In this document: one piece after another, positions 1 to 9,197 of the stretch | Layout of the letters: the number at the start of each line of letters is the position of its first letter | Position numbering within the stretch: the stretch's first letter is position 1 | Assembly: GCA_023091735.1 (NCBI GenBank) | Contig: JALKBU010000253.1 | Span: forward strand, 1 to 55,365 | Reading direction: 5' to 3' | DNA: 55,365 nucleotides | From: Trichomonas tenax | Taxonomy: Eukaryota > Parabasalia > Trichomonadida > Trichomonadidae | The notes under the pieces: generated by a model | What the model was told of the DNA's origin: nothing | What the model saw: only the letters and a program-made list of their open reading frames with translations | Databases searched by the model: none | Program-made: the position numbers and the translations under genes

Positions 1-87
1 GATGCATCTCTGCTAGATCACCAGGTCATCCTTCACTATGAGGCTACAACTACTCATAATGAAGTCTTCTTTGGCTTCCAACATTGA
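1..87 (+). CDS. possible 3' end of an upstream gene (partial)
   Basis: Frame 1 is open from the first base to a TGA at 85-87 and reads 28 codons ending in FGFQH. The other two forward frames are less coding-like here. It may be the carboxyl end of a gene that starts outside the window. It is too short to identify, and an open frame of this length can occur by chance. Confidence 0.25.
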   Translation, partial: DASLLDHQVILHYEATTTHNEVFFGFQH

Positions 88-167
88 GTTCAATCCATTT
101 CAACCTATTGACACTTTTCCATTTTTTCCCGCAAATATGTCACTTTCCTTTATTTTGACATCCTGAC

Positions 168-196
168 TTTACATATCAAAAATAAGTTACATGTCA
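168..196. promoter_or_regulatory. two copies of the 11-mer upstream of the HAD gene
   Basis: TTTACATATCA (168-178) and GTTACATGTCA (186-196) are reverse-orientation variants of TGNCATGTAAA. They lie 64-92 bp before the ATG at 260. A regulatory role is inferred from recurrence of the same motif before other genes in the window. Confidence 0.5.
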
Positions 197-259
197 GAAA
201 AGCACGTTGTTCTATTTTGTCCCAGTCCCATTACATTTTGATTCCGCAAAGATTGTTGG

Positions 260-952
260 ATGGAAAATTTGACAATTGAATTAATGTTGGATGGAATTGA
301 AGCCGTCTTCTTTGACATGGATGGAACACTTCTCGACTCTATGATGATCCCTCCTCTCATCGATAAGAAGTTCTTTGACAATCACGAAGTGGAGATTCCT
401 CCAAATTTACCAAAACTTCTCTACGGAATGAGTTTTACACAGGCATGCGAATATTTTAAGAATGAGTACGGTTTTAAGGGTACAGTTCAAGAAATTCATG
501 ATGAATGGATCGATTTAGCATTCAAAACTTACACTGAAGAGGCCAAATTAAAGAACGGAGCTTTGGAGCTTTTGCAGCAGCTTCATAAAAACAATATTAA
601 AACAGCCATTGTTACAAGTAATTCACGACCAATAGCTGAAGGAGTCGTTAAAGCTAATAAATTAGATGATCTCTTGGATGCTATTTTCACATCCTGTGAT
701 GTTGAAAAGGCAAAGCCAGAGCCTGATGTTTATTTGCATGCAGCCAAGAATTTCAATATTGATCCATCGAAATGCTTAGTTTTTGAAGATACATCCAGCG
801 GAATTCTCGCAGGAGCACGTGCTGGAATGCGTGTTTGCGCAATTTATGATAAATATTCTGAAAAGGAAGATGATATGAAGCGCGAATTAGCTCATTACTA
901 CATCAAAGATTTTGTTGATATCATCGATGGAACATACGAGAAATTACATTAA
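260..952 (+). CDS. HAD-superfamily phosphatase (subfamily IA)
   Basis: A 230-residue protein with all four motifs of a haloacid dehalogenase-type phosphohydrolase. Motif I is FFDMDGTLLDS, with the nucleophile and acid/base aspartates at residues 19 and 21. Motif II is VTSNS at about 119-123. The motif III lysine is in KAKPEPDV. Motif IV is VFEDTSSGI. An alpha-helical cap sits between motifs I and II, as in beta-phosphoglucomutase, pseudouridine-5'-phosphatase and sugar phosphate phosphatases. The predicted activity is removal or transfer of phosphate on a small cytosolic sugar or nucleotide phosphate; the substrate cannot be told from sequence. The length is normal for the family. The stop codon is followed at once by A, giving TAAA, which is a typical trichomonad 3' end arrangement. 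The start at 260 places the core strand correctly just after a short amino-terminal extension. Confidence 0.9.
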   Translation: MENLTIELMLDGIEAVFFDMDGTLLDSMMIPPLIDKKFFDNHEVEIPPNLPKLLYGMSFTQACEYFKNEYGFKGTVQEIHDEWIDLAFKTYTEEAKLKNGALELLQQLHKNNIKTAIVTSNSRPIAEGVVKANKLDDLLDAIFTSCDVEKAKPEPDVYLHAAKNFNIDPSKCLVFEDTSSGILAGARAGMRVCAIYDKYSEKEDDMKRELAHYYIKDFVDIIDGTYEKLH

Positions 953-1140
953 ACTTTACCCAAAAAATATTTAAATTTGCATTGATGAACACTTTTATAA
1001 TGGAAATATAATTAATAGATTGATAATAAATTATAAAATGAATTAAATTGAAAAAGGGAATTTTAAAAAATCAGAACGAAAATTTGATTTTATAGGCTAT
1101 GGGTTGGTTGTATTTAGAAGATAAATGAGATGTTAAAATT

Positions 1141-1151
1141 TGTCATGTAAA
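1141..1151 (+). promoter_or_regulatory. 11-mer TGTCATGTAAA upstream of DRC4
   Basis: One variant of the recurrent element ends 25 bp before the ATG at 1177. No TCA-type initiator is obvious between it and the start codon. The role is inferred. Confidence 0.5.
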
Positions 1152-1176
1152 TTATTTGATACGTTATTATCTATAA

Positions 1177-2571
1177 ATGTCGAAGCCTAACCCTCTTCAA
1201 GACTTACAAGACAAAAGCCAAAAGGCCGATGAAGAACTTGCAGCCAAGGAGAAAGAACTTCAGGATGCAAAGGACGCATCTATTCCTGTTCGTCGTGAGC
1301 GCGCTTTCCATATCGTCGAATCTCAGCAGATCAGGAATAATACTTTGATTCTTAAAGAGAAGAAGCAGCAGCTTCTCTTGGAGATTAAAATGATTCAGAG
1401 ACAGGCTGAAGAAATTGAAGAAAAAACGAAAACAGAAATTCAAGTTCACAAGCAAAAAGTCAAGCATCTTCTTCATACGCATTCCAACGACCTCCGCAAG
1501 ATCGAGGAGGACCATGACGGTGCCGAGAAATCACAAGCGAATGAGCACAATGAAGCAATGAAACGCGCGAACGCTGAAGCTCTCCGCTTAATGGATGAGT
1601 TCATGAACAATCAGTCAAACCACTCTGGCCAAGTCGCGACACACAAGGAGGATGCCAAGAACTTGAACGCGAGATTCAAAGAACAGTACGAAAAGCAGTT
1701 CGAAGAGATAGAAAGGAAGCAGAATGAGAACATGGAAGCGCTGTACGAGGACTACAACCTTCAGAGAATCAACGAACTTCACGAAATTCAAGAGAGAAAA
1801 GATCATCACATAAACCGTTTAATCAAGAGCCATAAAAAAGCGTTCCAGGAAATGAGAAACTTCTACAACAAGATTACTCAAGACCACCTTTCATATATTG
1901 CCCAATACAGCGCTGAATACGAAGCTATTCAAGCACGTCTTCGCGATTACGAACAGAGAAAGAAGAAATACGATAAAGAAATCAACGACCTCAACAAGGA
2001 GCTTCATGTTCAGCGTGAAGAAAACGGAAATCTCCACAAGATCTTATCAACTTATGATGCTGATAAAATGGCCCTTCAGAACTCTAAGAACATGATTGAG
2101 AGTCTCACAGCAGAGATTGACTCACTCAAGCACGGCCACAGCGTCAAGCTCACGAAATTCAAGAAGATGGAGCAAGAAAAGGAGCAGCTCCTCGAGAAGT
2201 TCGAAGCTTCAGTGCACGATGTCAAACAGAAAACAGAGTTCAGAGCACTCCTTCTTGAGAAGCGTGTTGAGACACTCGGCGAAGTCCTCAAGAAGAAGGA
2301 AGGATCACTCGAAGAGATGATCGAGACATCAGAGATTCCTCAGGACCAAGTCCAGGCTATCGCAGAGCAGGTTGCAGACCTCCTTCGTGCGAAGAACGCT
2401 GTGATAGACAACTTGGAGTACGAGCTTGCAAAAGCAACAAAGGAACACAACGATCTTATCCAAGTTTACCGTGCGAAGATGGCAGCTGCAGGTGTTCCTG
2501 AAGATGAGCTTAACTTCGAGCTCCGTCCAAGCAATACAACAACAGCTCCAGCTCCTTCATTATTCCACTAA
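1177..2571 (+). CDS. DRC4: dynein regulatory complex subunit 4 (GAS8/trypanin family)
   Basis: The 464-residue protein is almost wholly coiled coil and aligns along its length with GAS8/DRC4. Characteristic blocks are HKQKVKHLLHTH near residue 91, ELHEIQERKDHHINRLI near 200, MRNFYNKIT near 225, and a carboxyl block with NAVIDNLEYELAKATKEHN followed by GVPEDELNF. The human protein has matching blocks in the same order and a similar length. DRC4 is part of the nexin-dynein regulatory complex that links doublet microtubules and controls axonemal dynein. It would act in the four to six flagella of a trichomonad. The short tail rich in T, A and P is the least conserved part. The 11-mer at 1141 is the likely promoter element. 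No break or unusual feature is seen. Confidence 0.92.
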   Translation: MSKPNPLQDLQDKSQKADEELAAKEKELQDAKDASIPVRRERAFHIVESQQIRNNTLILKEKKQQLLLEIKMIQRQAEEIEEKTKTEIQVHKQKVKHLLHTHSNDLRKIEEDHDGAEKSQANEHNEAMKRANAEALRLMDEFMNNQSNHSGQVATHKEDAKNLNARFKEQYEKQFEEIERKQNENMEALYEDYNLQRINELHEIQERKDHHINRLIKSHKKAFQEMRNFYNKITQDHLSYIAQYSAEYEAIQARLRDYEQRKKKYDKEINDLNKELHVQREENGNLHKILSTYDADKMALQNSKNMIESLTAEIDSLKHGHSVKLTKFKKMEQEKEQLLEKFEASVHDVKQKTEFRALLLEKRVETLGEVLKKKEGSLEEMIETSEIPQDQVQAIAEQVADLLRAKNAVIDNLEYELAKATKEHNDLIQVYRAKMAAAGVPEDELNFELRPSNTTTAPAPSLFH

Positions 2572-2707
2572 CTTTTTATTTTATTTTAATTTTTTATGTA
2601 ATTTAATCTTGATCAAAAAATGTCTTCTATAAAAATTATCTTTAATAAGTTGTTACTTAAAATCATGATTTTCTCTTTTTCAGTCTCAAACTCATTCTTT
2701 AAAATAT

Positions 2708-2718
2708 TGCCATGTAAA
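2708..2718 (+). promoter_or_regulatory. 11-mer TGCCATGTAAA upstream of ECD-like gene
   Basis: A copy of the recurrent element, 46 bp before the ATG at 2765, in the short space after DRC4. The role is inferred. Confidence 0.45.
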
Positions 2719-2764
2719 ATCATTTTTGACTTTGTAATAAAATTTATTTGTCAGAAACATACTG

Positions 2765-3991
2765 ATGGAGAATTTTGAGACAACTGAAGGCTTCGTTTGG
2801 TGTAATCCGAAAGATTCCGACCAAATAAGGAATAAAATAGAGGAAGAAATGAAATGTATCGTTTGGACATCGCAAAAACCTAAAATTTGTCCATCAATCA
2901 TCAATTTTGGGATTGAAATGTTCTCAGTCAGACTTGTTCACAGTGGAGATATACTCGATGACAGTCTGTTATCATATATTCTCGTTAAAGTATCGAAAAG
3001 CTTTGAAAATTGTTATGTTAGACTCCAATCAGTTGACGGAGACTTATTTTTAATCGAAACACTTTCTAAGGTCAATGATGATGCAGATGACGAAGAAGAC
3101 ATAGAATCACTGGCTAGTGGCGATACACTGTATTATGTGCCGGAGAAGTATATAAAGATGAATGAGGCACCAAAACATATTCAAAAGATGTCCGACAAAG
3201 TTCAAGAAATATTTAAGCAATTTTTAGATGAAACGATTAAACAAGAAATATATCACCATGCAAAGCTCATGATTCCAACGAAGCTATCTGGAATTATCCA
3301 TAACAATCCACAGATTATATCAGAAGTTGTTCAGAATGCAGACTTCAGCAGAAAAGTCAATTTCAAAGATTACGAACTTTCCGAGTCACTTGTGAAACTC
3401 AGAAAGTTCCACATGGTTATGCTTGACTCAAAGCCAATCAAAGTCCCAAGAGAGTTCACGGATTTTTGCACAAATATGCGTTCTCGCAATATAAGAATTT
3501 CATATTTGATTATTTGCGCATATGCAAATCTTGCAGCAAAACTTGATGAATATAATTCTGAATACGAAAAGAAAGAAGAAGAGAAGGAAGATGATGACTC
3601 ATGGCTTGATTTGCAAGAGAAGCCTGATGGCGATCTCGAAGATATAGGCAATGAAATGGCAGAGAGATTCAAGAACTTTGTTGGAGAATTCTCGCAATTT
3701 GATCGTATAGAGAAAGAAGGACCAATTGGATTTGATGCAGAAGAATTCCAGTATAAAATTGAGCACTTCTTAGATAGCTCTGATGAAGAGGAAGAAGACT
3801 ATTACGAAGAGGATATACTTGAAGGCCTCGTTGAAGATGAAGATGATAAAATAATCAGAGGAATTTCAAAAGATGATGCAAATCAACTTTTATTTGCAGC
3901 AGATAACTGGAATGAATCTCAGCAAATGGAAGCCGAGATTTCCAATGGCCCAACAATGCAATACATGCATTTGTTCGATATGAAGAAGTAG
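2765..3991 (+). CDS. ECD: ECD/SGT1-family protein (ecdysoneless homologue)
   Basis: The 408-residue protein matches the SGT1/ecdysoneless family. Near residue 85 it has YVRLQSVDGDLFLIE, which parallels the conserved DGEFLLIEA block. Near residue 278 it has DDDSWLDLQEK, the family's DDDQWLDL motif. Then come GPIGFDAEEF and a very acidic stretch (SSDEEEEDYYEED). Family members act in pre-mRNA splicing through the U5 snRNP/PRP8 and in transcription and cell-cycle control. The amino-terminal half is shorter than in animals, where the family is about 640 residues, so this is a compact version. The short WxNP-type amino-terminal region is also retained. The identification rests on motif order; overall identity to animal proteins is low. 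Confidence 0.75.
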   Translation: MENFETTEGFVWCNPKDSDQIRNKIEEEMKCIVWTSQKPKICPSIINFGIEMFSVRLVHSGDILDDSLLSYILVKVSKSFENCYVRLQSVDGDLFLIETLSKVNDDADDEEDIESLASGDTLYYVPEKYIKMNEAPKHIQKMSDKVQEIFKQFLDETIKQEIYHHAKLMIPTKLSGIIHNNPQIISEVVQNADFSRKVNFKDYELSESLVKLRKFHMVMLDSKPIKVPREFTDFCTNMRSRNIRISYLIICAYANLAAKLDEYNSEYEKKEEEKEDDDSWLDLQEKPDGDLEDIGNEMAERFKNFVGEFSQFDRIEKEGPIGFDAEEFQYKIEHFLDSSDEEEEDYYEEDILEGLVEDEDDKIIRGISKDDANQLLFAADNWNESQQMEAEISNGPTMQYMHLFDMKK

Positions 3992-4062
3992 AGTAAAATT
4001 ATTGTTTGTAATAAATAGTCTTTATAAAATTGGATAGATAAACAATAAAACAAAATATAAAT

Positions 4063-5028
4063 TTATAATTGACCCATAAGAAGTTCAGCGATTGCTGTTC
4101 TTGGGAGTTCAACATCAGGCATAGACTGGAGGCTAGCAAATATAAGATTATCTCTATCGAAAACAGCGAGCTTTCCACTCCAAATTGTCACTAAGTTCAA
4201 TGTGTTATATGTGACAAATGAAGCTTGATCACCAATCTCTCCTAATACATAATCAAGGACGCAGAGAAGAAGTTTTCCTTCTTCGTCAACAGCCAGGAAA
4301 GAGATCAAACCTGTGCCTTCTTCAATAGCCAAAGGAACAACGCGATTGATTTTGTGCTCATACTCGAATGTTTCAACAACTTGTGACGGAGAAAGAACAG
4401 CGACTTTTCCATTATCTAAAGCAGCAAGACAGCCATAGCCATCGCCAAGAGGAGCGATGCACCTGACTGGCGCTGAAAGTTGATACGATGTTGTAGAAAG
4501 TGTAGATGTAGAAACTGTGTAGAATTTGCCCATTTTATCACCAAGAAATGCGAAGTATTGAGAAGACCCAATCGTAGTGAGTCCTGACTTTGACGTGAAC
4601 TGGAACAAGTGTTGGCCCTTTTTGGTCCAAAGGTTACAAGTTCCGTCTTCTGCGATTGTGATCAAGTGACAGGTTGAGTTTGAAGAGTCTGCATTCTCGT
4701 GAACATGTGTTACAGCTGCTCCGTGGGCGCGAGCTTCTCCTGGAGCGTGATATGAGAGAAGAAGTGTGAAATTTGAATCAAATTCTGAAACGTGGCCTGT
4801 TTTGAAGCCTATAACCCAGCCACCGGATGAAGTAGTGCAGCATGATGTCGGAACCATGTTCAATTTTCGAGAAAATATAGATCCGCCGTAATTAATAATT
4901 TTAATGGTTTTATCTGAGTTAATAACAAGAACAGCGTTATCATTACACGCTAATCCGACTACAAAATCGTCTGCTTCACCGAGAATGTATTTAGGAACGA
5001 TATTAGCAAATGAAGAAGTATTTCCCAT
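4063..5028 (-). CDS. WD40-like beta-propeller protein with a myristoylation signal
   Basis: The likely start is the ATG at 5028, giving 321 residues beginning MGNTSSF. The upstream in-frame ATG at 5079 lies inside a copy of the 11-mer promoter element and is probably untranslated. Glycine at position 2 and serine at position 6 fit the N-myristoyltransferase consensus, so membrane attachment is plausible. The rest is made of short beta-rich repeats such as DGTCNLWTKKGQHLFQF and DNGKVAVLSPSQVVETF. This is the pattern of a degenerate WD40 propeller with about six or seven blades. No orthologue is recognised. A TCATC sequence about 10 nt before the start may be a weak initiator. The function is unknown; membrane-tethered scaffolding is only an inference. 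Confidence 0.75.
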   Translation of the reverse strand: MGNTSSFANIVPKYILGEADDFVVGLACNDNAVLVINSDKTIKIINYGGSIFSRKLNMVPTSCCTTSSGGWVIGFKTGHVSEFDSNFTLLLSYHAPGEARAHGAAVTHVHENADSSNSTCHLITIAEDGTCNLWTKKGQHLFQFTSKSGLTTIGSSQYFAFLGDKMGKFYTVSTSTLSTTSYQLSAPVRCIAPLGDGYGCLAALDNGKVAVLSPSQVVETFEYEHKINRVVPLAIEEGTGLISFLAVDEEGKLLLCVLDYVLGEIGDQASFVTYNTLNLVTIWSGKLAVFDRDNLIFASLQSMPDVELPRTAIAELLMGQL

Positions 5029-5073
5029 TTTTTGTTGATGAAAAATTGGCCAATATTGAAAATTTTGGCTTTT

Positions 5074-5112
5074 TGTCATGTAAATTGTAAACTAAAATAT
5101 TCGACATGTAAA
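5074..5112 (+). promoter_or_regulatory. two 11-mer copies upstream of the propeller gene
   Basis: TGTCATGTAAA (5074-5084) and CGACATGTAAA (5102-5112) lie 46-84 bp upstream of the minus-strand ATG at 5028. Read on the minus strand the first copy contains an ATG that is in frame with the gene, which would mislead automatic start calling. Confidence 0.5.
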
Positions 5113-5196
5113 AACAATCCAATTTTACGTGGCAGAATATGTTTATTCGATAAAAAGCATATTGGTAACCAAAATCCTAGCTCGCTGTATGGTTAC

Positions 5197-5295
5197 GGAA
5201 ATGGACTTATTGGAAAGGAAATAAGCAATTAAAATGAGATAATAAAATGCGACCAATCAAAAATCAAAGGAAATGGACTTATTGGAAAGGAAATA
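5197..5295 (+). repeat. 27-bp exact direct repeat, period 72 bp
   Basis: Two identical copies start at 5197 and 5269, each beginning GGAAATGGACTTATTGG. The sequence between them is unrelated AT-rich DNA. The cause could be a short duplication or a target-site-like remnant. Confidence 0.85.
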
Positions 5296-6293
5296 CTCAT
5301 TGCTCACTTCTTTCTTGTGTATTTTGAAACGCCAGAGTTGATAAATCAGCTACTCTTCAATTCGATATATCGTTTCTACTGTTTTATCGCTTGTAATCTT
5401 TCCTACGCAATCGCTATCTGACTGTATATCTGTGGGTGATGTTCGGTTGTTTTTACCCTTTATGATGAAAGTTTTCAACTCTCATTTTGGAAATTTTATA
5501 GGAAAAAATGTCATCCTGTCCGAAAAATTAATCTAATCACAAGCTACATTCAGAAAAACGCATGGATAAATCGTCCAGAGTAATGCATTATACACAAAGA
5601 TTATGATTTAATCTTGATGTTCAATGAATTTCTTTTAATATAAAAATTCAAATTTAGAAATACGATTACTGTAATATGAAAAGCGTATATTCTGCTACAA
5701 ATCATTTCAACTCCGGTGTTTGCGGGGTATTTTGGGCAGTTCACCACAAGGGAGAAAAAATCAGATCTGAAAGAAAAATTACAAAATGAATATCCGCTTT
5801 AACTATCGCTGTATTGGAAGTCACTGGCTATGACATGTAATTGTTTAATATATGAGCGGAGACGTACATCATTATTCAACTTTCATGATTGATTTTTCCC
5901 GACCAACAAGAAGAAATAACCCAAATTTAAATTCTTAGCAGAAAAATCTCCCCGGGTAGCATTCTCCAAGACCCAAAACAATAAAAAGCCGAATTTTATT
6001 ATAGACAATTTATTTGTATTTATCAATGCATATTTCGATGGATAAAAATTTGTGAACTACAGAAAAAATTTTTTGCATTCAAAGATTTATTTTCACTTTC
6101 AAATATATTTTTCTCCCTAAACTATTGTTAAAATTACTTCTACAACACGTAACGACCAATCATTTTTTTTTCGAAAAATAGTTTTTCCAAATCTGCACTA
6201 TTTTTATATATCACATACTTAAAAGAGTAGAAATATGATAAAATTAAAGGATGGCCGTTCTTTTTAAGCGTGACAACATGATAAAACGTGACA

Positions 6294-6307
6294 CCCTTTT
6301 AAAAGGG
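6294..6307. promoter_or_regulatory. perfect 14-bp palindrome upstream of PPDK
   Basis: CCCTTTTAAAAGGG lies about 140 bp before the PPDK start and inside a locally GC-richer patch. It is preceded by two direct GTGACA sequences at about 6270 and 6289. It could be a dimer binding site; this is inferred only. Confidence 0.35.
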
Positions 6308-6430
6308 GACGGCTCCGAAATATATCCATATGCTTTGTATAGATAATGAATGAAAAATGGATAAACCTGTGATACATTTTATCGTACCTTCGACCATCAA
6401 GATTGAGGGGAGAAAACGGTTTCCGTGATT

Positions 6431-6438
6431 TCACTTTT
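6431..6438 (+). promoter_or_regulatory. initiator (Inr) of PPDK
   Basis: TCACTTTT matches the trichomonad initiator TCA(+1)YWYW-type consensus known from T. vaginalis. Its A would be the transcription start at 6433, giving an 11-nt leader to the ATG at 6444. Confidence 0.65.
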
Positions 6439-6443
6439 AGTTA

Positions 6444-9197
6444 ATGGCAAAGCGCTATATCTACTTCTTCGAAGAAGTTGGCGAAGTTGAGAAGCTCGTC
6501 AACGGTGAAAGGGACAAGGTCCTCGGACTCCTTGGTGGCAAGGGCGGCAACCTTGCCTGGATCGCTAAGCTCGGCGTTCCAGTTCCAAAGGGCTTCACAA
6601 TCACAACAGAGGCCTGCAACGACTTCTACAAGCAGGACCCACCGGCCTACCCACCGGGCCTTTGGGAGGAGCAGGTTAAGGCCATCGCTCGTCTCGAAGA
6701 GATGACAGGCAAGAAGTTCGGCTCCGCTGAGAAGCCACTTCTCGTCTCCTGCCGCTCTGGTGCTAAGATCTCCATGCCAGGTATGATGGACACAGTCCTC
6801 AACATCGGTCTCAACGATGTCACAGTCCAGGCCATGATCAAGCTCACAAACAACCCACGTTTCGTTTATGACTCATACCGCCGCCTTCTCCAGGGCTTCG
6901 GTGCTATCGTTCTTGGTATCGAGGACGAGAAGTTCGAGCACGCTCTCAAGAAGATGCAGACATCAAAGGGCTACAAGGGCGATAACGACTGCAAGGCTGA
7001 GGATTGGGATGAGCTCGCTAAGGAATACAAGAAGATCATCCTTGAGGAAACAGGCAACGAGTTCCCACAGGACCCAATCGAGCAGGTTAAGATGGCTACA
7101 CTCGCTGTCTTCTCATCATGGAACTGCGAGCGTGCTATTGACTACCGTAACAACTTCAAGATCCCACACAACCTCGGCACAGCTGTCAACATCATGTCCA
7201 TGGTCTTCGGTAACATGGGTGACACATCCGCTACAGGTGTCGCCTTCACACGTAACCCATCCACAGGCGAAAAGAAGCTTTGGGGTGAGTACCTCATCAA
7301 CGCCCAGGGTGAAGATGTCGTCGCTGGTGTCCGTACAGCTGACCCAATCGCATCCCTTGAGCAGAAGATCCCATCTGCCTACCAGCAGTTCGTTGACATC
7401 ACACAGAAGCTTGAGGCTCACTTCAAGGATCTTCAGGATGTCGAGTTCACAATCGAAGAGGGCAAGCTATGGATGCTCCAGACACGTAATGGTAAGCGCA
7501 CTGCCGCTGCTGCTGTAAAGGCTGCTTGCGACATGGTTGAGGAAGGCCTCATCACAAAGGAGATGGCCGTCAACAGAATCAGCCCAGCTGAAGTTGACCA
7601 GCTCCTCCTCCCACACTTCAACGCTAACGACCTCAAGAAGGCTGCTTCCACACTCTTCACAAAGGGTGTCAACGCTTCCCCAGGTGCCGGCGTCGGCAAG
7701 ATTTACTTCTCTGCTGATATGTGCAAGAAGAAGGCCAAGGAAGGTGAGGACGTCATCATGGTCCGCCAGTTCACAAAGCCAGACGATATCGGTGGCATGC
7801 TCGTCGGCAAGGGTGTCATCACAGCTGAAGGTGGTGCTGCCTCCCACGCTGCTGTCGTCGCTCGTCAGCTCGGCTTCCCAGCTGTCGTCGGCTGCGGCTC
7901 AATGACAATTGACTTCGAGAACCTCACAGTTACATCCAACGGTGTTACACTCCACGAAGGTGATGTCATCTCCGTCGATGGTACAACAGGCCAGGTCTTC
8001 CGCGGTGCTATCCCACTCTCTAAGCCAAACCTCAACGACCAGAAGGACCTCCAGCAGATCCTCAAGTGGGCTGATGAAATCCGATCTCGCGAGGGTGGCC
8101 GCAAGTCCATCAACAACGGCCCAACACGCGGTCTCATGGTCTGGGCTAACGCCGACTCTCCAGTCGATGCTGCCCGTGCTATCGAGTTCGGTGCTGAAGG
8201 TATCGGTCTCTGCCGTACAGAGCACATGTTCCTTGGCGATCGTGCTGCCATCGTCCGCAAGATGATCCTTGCTGACAACGATGCTGACCGCAACGCTGCT
8301 CTCGATGAGCTCGAGGCAGTCCAGACACAGGACTTCGTCAACATGTTCAAGTCCATGTCCGGCCTTCCAACAATCATCCGTCTCATCGACCCACCGCTAC
8401 ACGAATTCCTTCCAGAGTACGACCAGCTTCTTGAGGAAGTTACAGTTCTCCGCACACGCAAGGAACTCGGCGCTCCATACGATCCAAAGATGCTCGCTGA
8501 GAAGGAAATGCTCCTCTCCAAGGCCAAGGCCATGCACGAGTCCAACCCAATGATTGGTACACGTGGCGTCCGTCTCTGCCTTGTCATCCCAGGCCTCGTC
8601 AAGATGCAGATCTCCGCCATCCTTGAGGGTGTTGCCCTTGCCCAGAAGCAGGGTGCTAACCCACTCCCAGAGATCATGGTTCCACTCACAATGGATGTCT
8701 CTGAACTACAGCGCATCAAGCCAACATACGACGAGATCCTCGAGAAGGTTGAGAAGAAGCACGGCATCAAGATCCACTGCAAGTTCGGCACAATGATCGA
8801 AGTCCCACGTGCTGCTCTTACATCCGGCCAGATCGCCACACTCGCTGAGTTCTACTCCTTCGGTACAAACGACCTTCACCAGATGACACTCGGTCTTTCC
8901 CGCGATGACTCTGAGGGCTCCTTCCTTCAGAACTACTACGAATGGGGTCTCTTCAAGGACTCTCCATTCCAGACAATCGACCAGAACGGTGTCGGCAGAC
9001 TCATGAAGATCGCCGTCGAGGATGGCCGTGTCACACGCCCAGACCTCTCCGTCGGTATCTGCGGTGAGCACGGTGGTGATCCACGCTCCATCGACTTCTG
9101 CCACCGCCTCGGCATGAACTACGTCTCCTGCAGCCCATTCCGTATCCCAATTGCTCGCTTGGCCGCCGCTCAGGCAGTCATCCGCAACCCAGTCTAA
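6444..9197 (+). CDS. PPDK: pyruvate, phosphate dikinase
   Basis: The 917-residue enzyme interconverts pyruvate, ATP and phosphate with PEP, AMP and pyrophosphate, and belongs to the pyrophosphate-linked glycolysis of anaerobic protists. The amino-terminal ATP-grasp part begins with LLGGKGGNLAWI. The central phosphohistidine domain has GGAASHAAVVARQLG with the catalytic His at 468. The carboxyl PEP/pyruvate barrel includes GLCRTEHMF, MIGTRGVRL, SFGTNDLHQMTLG and VGICGEHGG with the active-site Cys near 873. The usual Thr two residues before the catalytic His is Ala here, so control by phosphorylation at that site, as in plants, is not expected. It is slightly longer than the usual 870-890 residues. 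Codon use is strongly biased to C-ending codons, unlike most neighbours, which indicates very high expression. No peroxisome-type carboxyl signal is seen (it ends RNPV). The stop codon is followed by AC, giving TAAAC. Confidence 0.98.
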   Translation: MAKRYIYFFEEVGEVEKLVNGERDKVLGLLGGKGGNLAWIAKLGVPVPKGFTITTEACNDFYKQDPPAYPPGLWEEQVKAIARLEEMTGKKFGSAEKPLLVSCRSGAKISMPGMMDTVLNIGLNDVTVQAMIKLTNNPRFVYDSYRRLLQGFGAIVLGIEDEKFEHALKKMQTSKGYKGDNDCKAEDWDELAKEYKKIILEETGNEFPQDPIEQVKMATLAVFSSWNCERAIDYRNNFKIPHNLGTAVNIMSMVFGNMGDTSATGVAFTRNPSTGEKKLWGEYLINAQGEDVVAGVRTADPIASLEQKIPSAYQQFVDITQKLEAHFKDLQDVEFTIEEGKLWMLQTRNGKRTAAAAVKAACDMVEEGLITKEMAVNRISPAEVDQLLLPHFNANDLKKAASTLFTKGVNASPGAGVGKIYFSADMCKKKAKEGEDVIMVRQFTKPDDIGGMLVGKGVITAEGGAASHAAVVARQLGFPAVVGCGSMTIDFENLTVTSNGVTLHEGDVISVDGTTGQVFRGAIPLSKPNLNDQKDLQQILKWADEIRSREGGRKSINNGPTRGLMVWANADSPVDAARAIEFGAEGIGLCRTEHMFLGDRAAIVRKMILADNDADRNAALDELEAVQTQDFVNMFKSMSGLPTIIRLIDPPLHEFLPEYDQLLEEVTVLRTRKELGAPYDPKMLAEKEMLLSKAKAMHESNPMIGTRGVRLCLVIPGLVKMQISAILEGVALAQKQGANPLPEIMVPLTMDVSELQRIKPTYDEILEKVEKKHGIKIHCKFGTMIEVPRAALTSGQIATLAEFYSFGTNDLHQMTLGLSRDDSEGSFLQNYYEWGLFKDSPFQTIDQNGVGRLMKIAVEDGRVTRPDLSVGICGEHGGDPRSIDFCHRLGMNYVSCSPFRIPIARLAAAQAVIRNPV

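Larger units (their letters stand above)
5113..6430. other. AT-rich intergenic region before PPDK
   Basis: About 1.3 kb without a credible gene. It holds a 27-bp exact direct repeat (5197-5223 and 5269-5295), an isolated TGACATGTAAT at 5831-5841, and a 14-bp palindrome at 6294-6307. No RNA gene was recognised. Confidence 0.6.

Noticed and set aside
7865..8839. Long open frame on the minus strand inside PPDK
   Set aside because: It overlaps a strongly conserved gene with C-ending codon bias, which opens the antisense frame. Its peptide has no family features.
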